Below are positions 60,946-64,000 of a stretch of 64,000 bases of DNA, piece by piece; the first letter of the stretch is position 1, and each line of letters opens with the position of its first letter. A program made the position numbers and the translations under genes. Under the pieces are notes generated by a model that made no database searches, was not told the origin of the DNA, and saw only the letters and a list, made by a program, of their open reading frames with translations. This DNA is from Mesorhizobium_K sp040049215 (GTDB lineage Bacteria > Pseudomonadota > Alphaproteobacteria > Rhizobiales > Rhizobiaceae). Where the stretch lies: the NCBI RefSeq assembly GCF_040049215.1, contig NZ_JBDZDN010000002.1, positions 62,001 through 126,000 of the forward strand. The letters run 5' to 3'.

Positions 60946-61778
60946 TACCGGTTGCAGGGCGTCTTGGCGTCGGGCTCGAAGACGGCGAGGTCGACCAGTT
61001 CGCCGTGGATCGCGAAGTCGCCATAGTCCATATCGAGGTCGCGGGTCAGTCCGTTCTCATGCAGCTTGAAGCTGATACGGTATTCAGGCGTGTCCTCGCC
61101 GCCTTCGCTGGTTTCGTCGAAATAGGCGATGTCGACCGGCCAGAATTTCTCGCCGCTCAGCGCGTTCAGCGCCTTCGCCTCCGGATCGCTGTTGCTGGTG
61201 TTCGCCAGCCTGCCGACGATGACGGTCGTGGTCATCGCCTTGTCGGCGTCCTCCGACCCGTCGAAGATGCTGGTCTCGTAGAAAGTCTCGCCGGTCTTGG
61301 CGCGGCTGATCAGATCGACCAGGTGCTGGGTGGGAAATTGCGTCGGCGCGAGTTCGAAGCTCTTGGTTTCGGGCTTGTCGATCTGGATCTTCACGCCGTC
61401 GGTCTCGCGGGTGGCGTTGCCGCGCAGTTCCTTGTCGAGGTTCTGGTCGGTGTAGGATTTCGTCACGAAGCTGAACGACTTGCCGTCGGCATCCTCGAAG
61501 GTCGTCGTCTGCTGGTCCGTGACCTGCGTAGCGTCGCGGGTGTCCGACTGCGTCACGTAGCGGAATCGCACCGTGTAGCCTTCGCAGGCCGAGCCCCTGA
61601 TCTCATAGACCATGCGGCCCGAGATGCCGGTGATGCCGGACCGGTCCGATGCGTCGGAAAGCTTCAGGTCGTAGACGGCGCGGTGCTGAATGAGCGGCGC
61701 GGCTGCGGCGACGCCAGCGGCGGAAGCCAGAACCGGCGAGAAGAGGAAAACAACCAACGCAAGGTGCGATGCGCGCAT
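60945..61778 (-). CDS. eipB: Cell envelope integrity protein EipB (DUF1849)
   Basis: Periplasmic protein; in Brucella EipB supports envelope integrity and is linked to TtpA. The 277-residue precursor has a signal peptide (about 1-27), the core VYDLKLSDASDRSGITGISGRMVYEI, and two cysteines, in GSACEGY and TPCNR at the very end, which form a disulfide in characterised relatives. The DUF1849 barrel-like fold runs through the whole mature protein. It is divergent from ridA, with about 130 bp between, including an A-rich tract near 61828. Confidence 0.92.
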   Translation of the reverse strand: MRASHLALVVFLFSPVLASAAGVAAAAPLIQHRAVYDLKLSDASDRSGITGISGRMVYEIRGSACEGYTVRFRYVTQSDTRDATQVTDQQTTTFEDADGKSFSFVTKSYTDQNLDKELRGNATRETDGVKIQIDKPETKSFELAPTQFPTQHLVDLISRAKTGETFYETSIFDGSEDADKAMTTTVIVGRLANTSNSDPEAKALNALSGEKFWPVDIAYFDETSEGGEDTPEYRISFKLHENGLTRDLDMDYGDFAIHGELVDLAVFEPDAKTPCNR

Positions 61779-61910
61779 ATGGGACTCCAGCCAGCGCGGC
61801 GTCCGCCGCCGTCACGTGCCTCACCTTAAAAAAAAAGTCGTGGCGGAAGCGAGGCAAAAATAGCAGTTTCGACCGCAACGATGGTCCAAAGACAGACATA
61901 GGGAAAGACG

Positions 61911-62375
61911 ATGGGCGAAACAATCGAAAAGCGGCTGGCCGATCTCGGCGTGGCCTTGCCGACCGCCGCGGCGCCCGCCGCGAACTACGTGCCCTTCGTC
62001 AGGAGCGGCAATCTGCTGTTCACCGCCGGTCAATTGCCGCTCAAGGACGGCAAGCTGCAGGTGGCAGGACTGCTCGGCCGCGATGTCGATACGGCGGCTG
62101 GCCGCGAAGGGGCAAAACTCTGCGCGATCAACATCCTGGCGCAGGCAAAGGCGGCGCTCGGCGACCTCGAGAGGATCGTCCGCGTGGTGAAGATCACGGC
62201 TTTCGTCGCCTCGGCGCCCGACTTCACCGAACAGCATCTCGTCGCCAACGGCGCATCGGACTTCCTGGTTGCCGCCCTCGGCGAGCGCGGCAAGCATGCG
62301 CGCTCAGCCGTCGGCATGGCATCGCTGCCTCTCAACGCCGCCGTCGAAGTCGATGCGATCATCGAAATCGCCTGA
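61911..62375 (+). CDS. RidA family reactive intermediate deaminase
   Basis: A 154-residue YjgF/YER057c/UK114-fold protein. The family is known for hydrolysing reactive enamine/imine intermediates made by PLP enzymes. Visible features are AANYVPFVRSGNLLFTAGQLPLKDGKL and, in the C-terminal half, HARSAVGMASLPLNAAVEVDAIIEIA with the substrate-binding Arg and conserved Leu/Pro. This branch is longer than E. coli RidA (128). A GDPD gene starts one base after the stop. Confidence 0.9.
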   Translation: MGETIEKRLADLGVALPTAAAPAANYVPFVRSGNLLFTAGQLPLKDGKLQVAGLLGRDVDTAAGREGAKLCAINILAQAKAALGDLERIVRVVKITAFVASAPDFTEQHLVANGASDFLVAALGERGKHARSAVGMASLPLNAAVEVDAIIEIA

Positions 62376-62376
62376 T

Positions 62377-63102
62377 ATGAAGAAGCTTTCCTGGCTAACC
62401 AAGCGGCCGATCGCGCATCGCGGCCTGCACGACCTCAACAAGAAGGTGTGGGAGAACACGCTCACCGCCTTTAGCCGCGCCGTCGACAGAAACTTCGCCA
62501 TCGAATGCGACGTGCATCTGTCGTCGGACCGCGTGCCTGTTATCATTCACGACGGCGACCTCAAGCGGCTGACCCGGACCGACGGCTTCGTCTGGCAGCG
62601 CACGGCGGCGGAGATGCAGGCGCTAAAGGTCGGCCGCACGAAGGACCACATTCCTGCCCTCGCCGAATTGCTCGACCTCGTACGCGGCAAGGTGCCGCTC
62701 GTCATCGAGCTCAAGGGCATCGCCGGCCATGACGACGGCTTGGTCGAGGCGGTCGGCGCGCAGCTCAACAAATACAAGGGCAAGGTCGCGATCATGTCCT
62801 TCGACCACTGGCTGATCCGCGACTTCGGGAAATATATGCCCGACATCCCGGCCGGCCTCACCGCCTATGGCAAGGACAGCCACCTGATCGAAGCGCATTT
62901 CTCGATGCTGGCGCACGGCCTCGACTTCACCTCCTATGCGGCCGGCGACCTGCCGAACCCATTCGTCGGCTTCGTGCGCGACAAATTGAAGATGCCTGTC
63001 ATAACCTGGACGATCCGCGACAGGCCGGCGGTCGACCTCACCTTCAGATATGCCGACCAGATGACCTTCGAGGGCTTCGACCCGGACAAGATGAAGGCGT
63101 GA
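62377..63102 (+). CDS. Glycerophosphodiester phosphodiesterase family protein
   Basis: A 241-residue GDPD-fold protein. It has PIAHRGLHDLNKKVWENTLTAF with the catalytic His-Arg-Gly, the metal ligands in IECDVHLSSD and the second His in VIIHDGDLKRLTRTDG, then VPLVIELKG. No signal peptide is seen, so it probably cleaves deacylated phospholipid headgroups in the cytoplasm. ATG 62377 lies one base after the ridA stop; the longer frame from 62269 is a shadow. Confidence 0.93.
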   Translation: MKKLSWLTKRPIAHRGLHDLNKKVWENTLTAFSRAVDRNFAIECDVHLSSDRVPVIIHDGDLKRLTRTDGFVWQRTAAEMQALKVGRTKDHIPALAELLDLVRGKVPLVIELKGIAGHDDGLVEAVGAQLNKYKGKVAIMSFDHWLIRDFGKYMPDIPAGLTAYGKDSHLIEAHFSMLAHGLDFTSYAAGDLPNPFVGFVRDKLKMPVITWTIRDRPAVDLTFRYADQMTFEGFDPDKMKA

Positions 63103-63142
63103 CGCTTGCTTATGCTGCAGGGCAGCATAGATTAGTGCCGCA

Positions 63143-64000
63143 ATGGCGAGTGAACGGGAAAGCGTGACGGAGGCGGCCGACAGCGGCGGACTTTCCATAC
63201 GCATGGCGTCGAGCATCGGCGCCTTCACCAGGGCCGAATGGGACCGGTTTTCCGGCGTCTCCCGCGACAATTGCGAAACGCCCTACAACCCGTTCATTTC
63301 CTTCGATTTTCTGAACATACTGGAAGAGTCCGGCTGCGCCGTGCGCAAGACCGGATGGCAGGGACACCATCTCCGGCTTGAAGACGCCGGCGGCGCTGTG
63401 CTCGGCGCGGTGCCGTGTTACGTGAAGTCGCACAGCCAGGGCGAATATGTCTTCGACCACGGCTGGGCCGACGCCCTCGAGCGCGCCGGCGGGCGCTACT
63501 ACCCGAAGCTGCAGGCGGCGGTGCCGTTCACGCCGGCGTCCGGTCCTCGCCTGCTGGTTAACAGGAACGCCGACGCGGCGGCAGTTAAGACCGCGCTGGC
63601 GCAGGGCCTGAGGCAGGTCGCCGAGCGGGTCGGCGTGTCGTCGGCACATGTGACCTTCGCTCAAGCCGATGACATGGCCGCGCTCGAGGGCGCCGGCTTC
63701 CTCGCCCGCACCGACCAGCAGTTCCATTTCCTGAACGAAGGCTATTCGAGCTATGACGACTTCCTTGCCACGCTCGCGTCGCGCAAGCGCAAGGCGCTGA
63801 AGAAGGAGCGCCGCGAGGCGCTGTCTTCCGGCATCACGATCGACTGGCTGACCGGCGCCGACCTGACGGAGAATGTCTGGGACGACTTCTTCGCCTTCTA
63901 CATGGACACGGGCGGCCGCAAATGGGGCCGGCCCTATCTCAACCGGAAATTCTTCTCGCTGGTTGGCGAGCGCATGGCTGACGACGTGCTGCTCGTGATG
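63143..64000 (+). CDS. GNAT/FemAB-like peptidoglycan-biosynthesis family protein (partial)
   Basis: 286 residues are visible and the C-terminus lies past the right edge. The sequence matches the DUF482/GNAT group annotated as peptidogalycan biosynthesis proteins: NPFISFDFLNILEESG, GAVPCYVKSHSQGEYVFDHGWADA, YYPKLQAAVPFTPASGPRLLV, and RKRKALKKERREAL before the second GNAT half. The exact acceptor is unknown. The start is ATG 63143, 40 bp after the GDPD gene on the same strand. Confidence 0.85.
   Translation, partial: MASERESVTEAADSGGLSIRMASSIGAFTRAEWDRFSGVSRDNCETPYNPFISFDFLNILEESGCAVRKTGWQGHHLRLEDAGGAVLGAVPCYVKSHSQGEYVFDHGWADALERAGGRYYPKLQAAVPFTPASGPRLLVNRNADAAAVKTALAQGLRQVAERVGVSSAHVTFAQADDMAALEGAGFLARTDQQFHFLNEGYSSYDDFLATLASRKRKALKKERREALSSGITIDWLTGADLTENVWDDFFAFYMDTGGRKWGRPYLNRKFFSLVGERMADDVLLVM

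Overview
The window is chromosomal DNA of a high-GC alphaproteobacterium of the order Hyphomicrobiales (Rhizobiales). Gene content and order best fit Mesorhizobium or a close Phyllobacteriaceae relative. The supporting signs are a dusB-ntrB unit, a fused ispDF gene, a pyruvate dehydrogenase E1 beta subunit carrying its own lipoyl domain, a lexA promoter with GAAC-N7-GAAC type SOS boxes, an EipB (DUF1849) protein, and two kinds of short palindromic repeat typical of these genomes. No species can be named from the sequence alone.

Layout. 1-5.2 kb: ntrB (cut by the left edge), dusB, ispDF, pncC, ratA-like and lipA. 5.2-13.7 kb, all on the minus strand: a GlsB-type membrane protein, lpdA, an SGNH hydrolase, pdhC, a small membrane protein, pdhB, pdhA, ftsB and eno, so glycolysis leads into the pyruvate dehydrogenase complex. 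13.7-15.8 kb: a 39-residue lipoprotein candidate, a strong terminator, a PRC-barrel protein, dodecin, a 55-bp tandem repeat and kdsA. 16.0-23.6 kb is an accessory block between kdsA and pyrG: a secreted four-cysteine protein, a radical SAM protein behind a structured leader, a YitT protein, two tiny paralogous peptides that look like RiPP precursors, a receptor-type class III cyclase, a GT90 glycosyltransferase and UDP-galactopyranose mutase. 23.6-32.1 kb: pyrG, an L,D-transpeptidase, secG, two transporters, a fatty acid desaturase and tpiA. 32.2-44.4 kb: a PpiD-like foldase, trpD-trpC-moaC-moeA, lexA, comEC, gltX and gltA. 44.4-58.4 kb, all minus: rpsB-tsf, pyrH-frr-uppS-cdsA-rseP-bamA-lpxD-fabZ-lpxA-lpxI-lpxB, which couples translation, phospholipid, isoprenoid carrier, outer-membrane protein assembly and lipid A synthesis. 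58.6-64 kb: an orphan secreted protein, an acyltransferase, a DUF4031 protein, eipB, ridA, a GDPD phosphodiesterase and a GNAT-like protein cut by the right edge.

Most of the window is conserved housekeeping DNA. The most interesting signal is at 18990-19258. Two peptides of 30 and 31 residues share a near-identical 21-residue leader with a YxxPxL motif and then diverge completely in a 9-10 residue tail. They lie just downstream of the cyclase, in a stretch that ordinary gene calling would leave empty. Other points worth a second look are a leader with mutually exclusive hairpins before the radical SAM gene, an inverted palindromic repeat read through in frame inside comEC, an 18-codon upstream ORF joined to a transporter by an ATGA overlap, and up to three LexA sites ahead of lexA. 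No tRNA, rRNA, CRISPR array, transposase or phage gene was seen.
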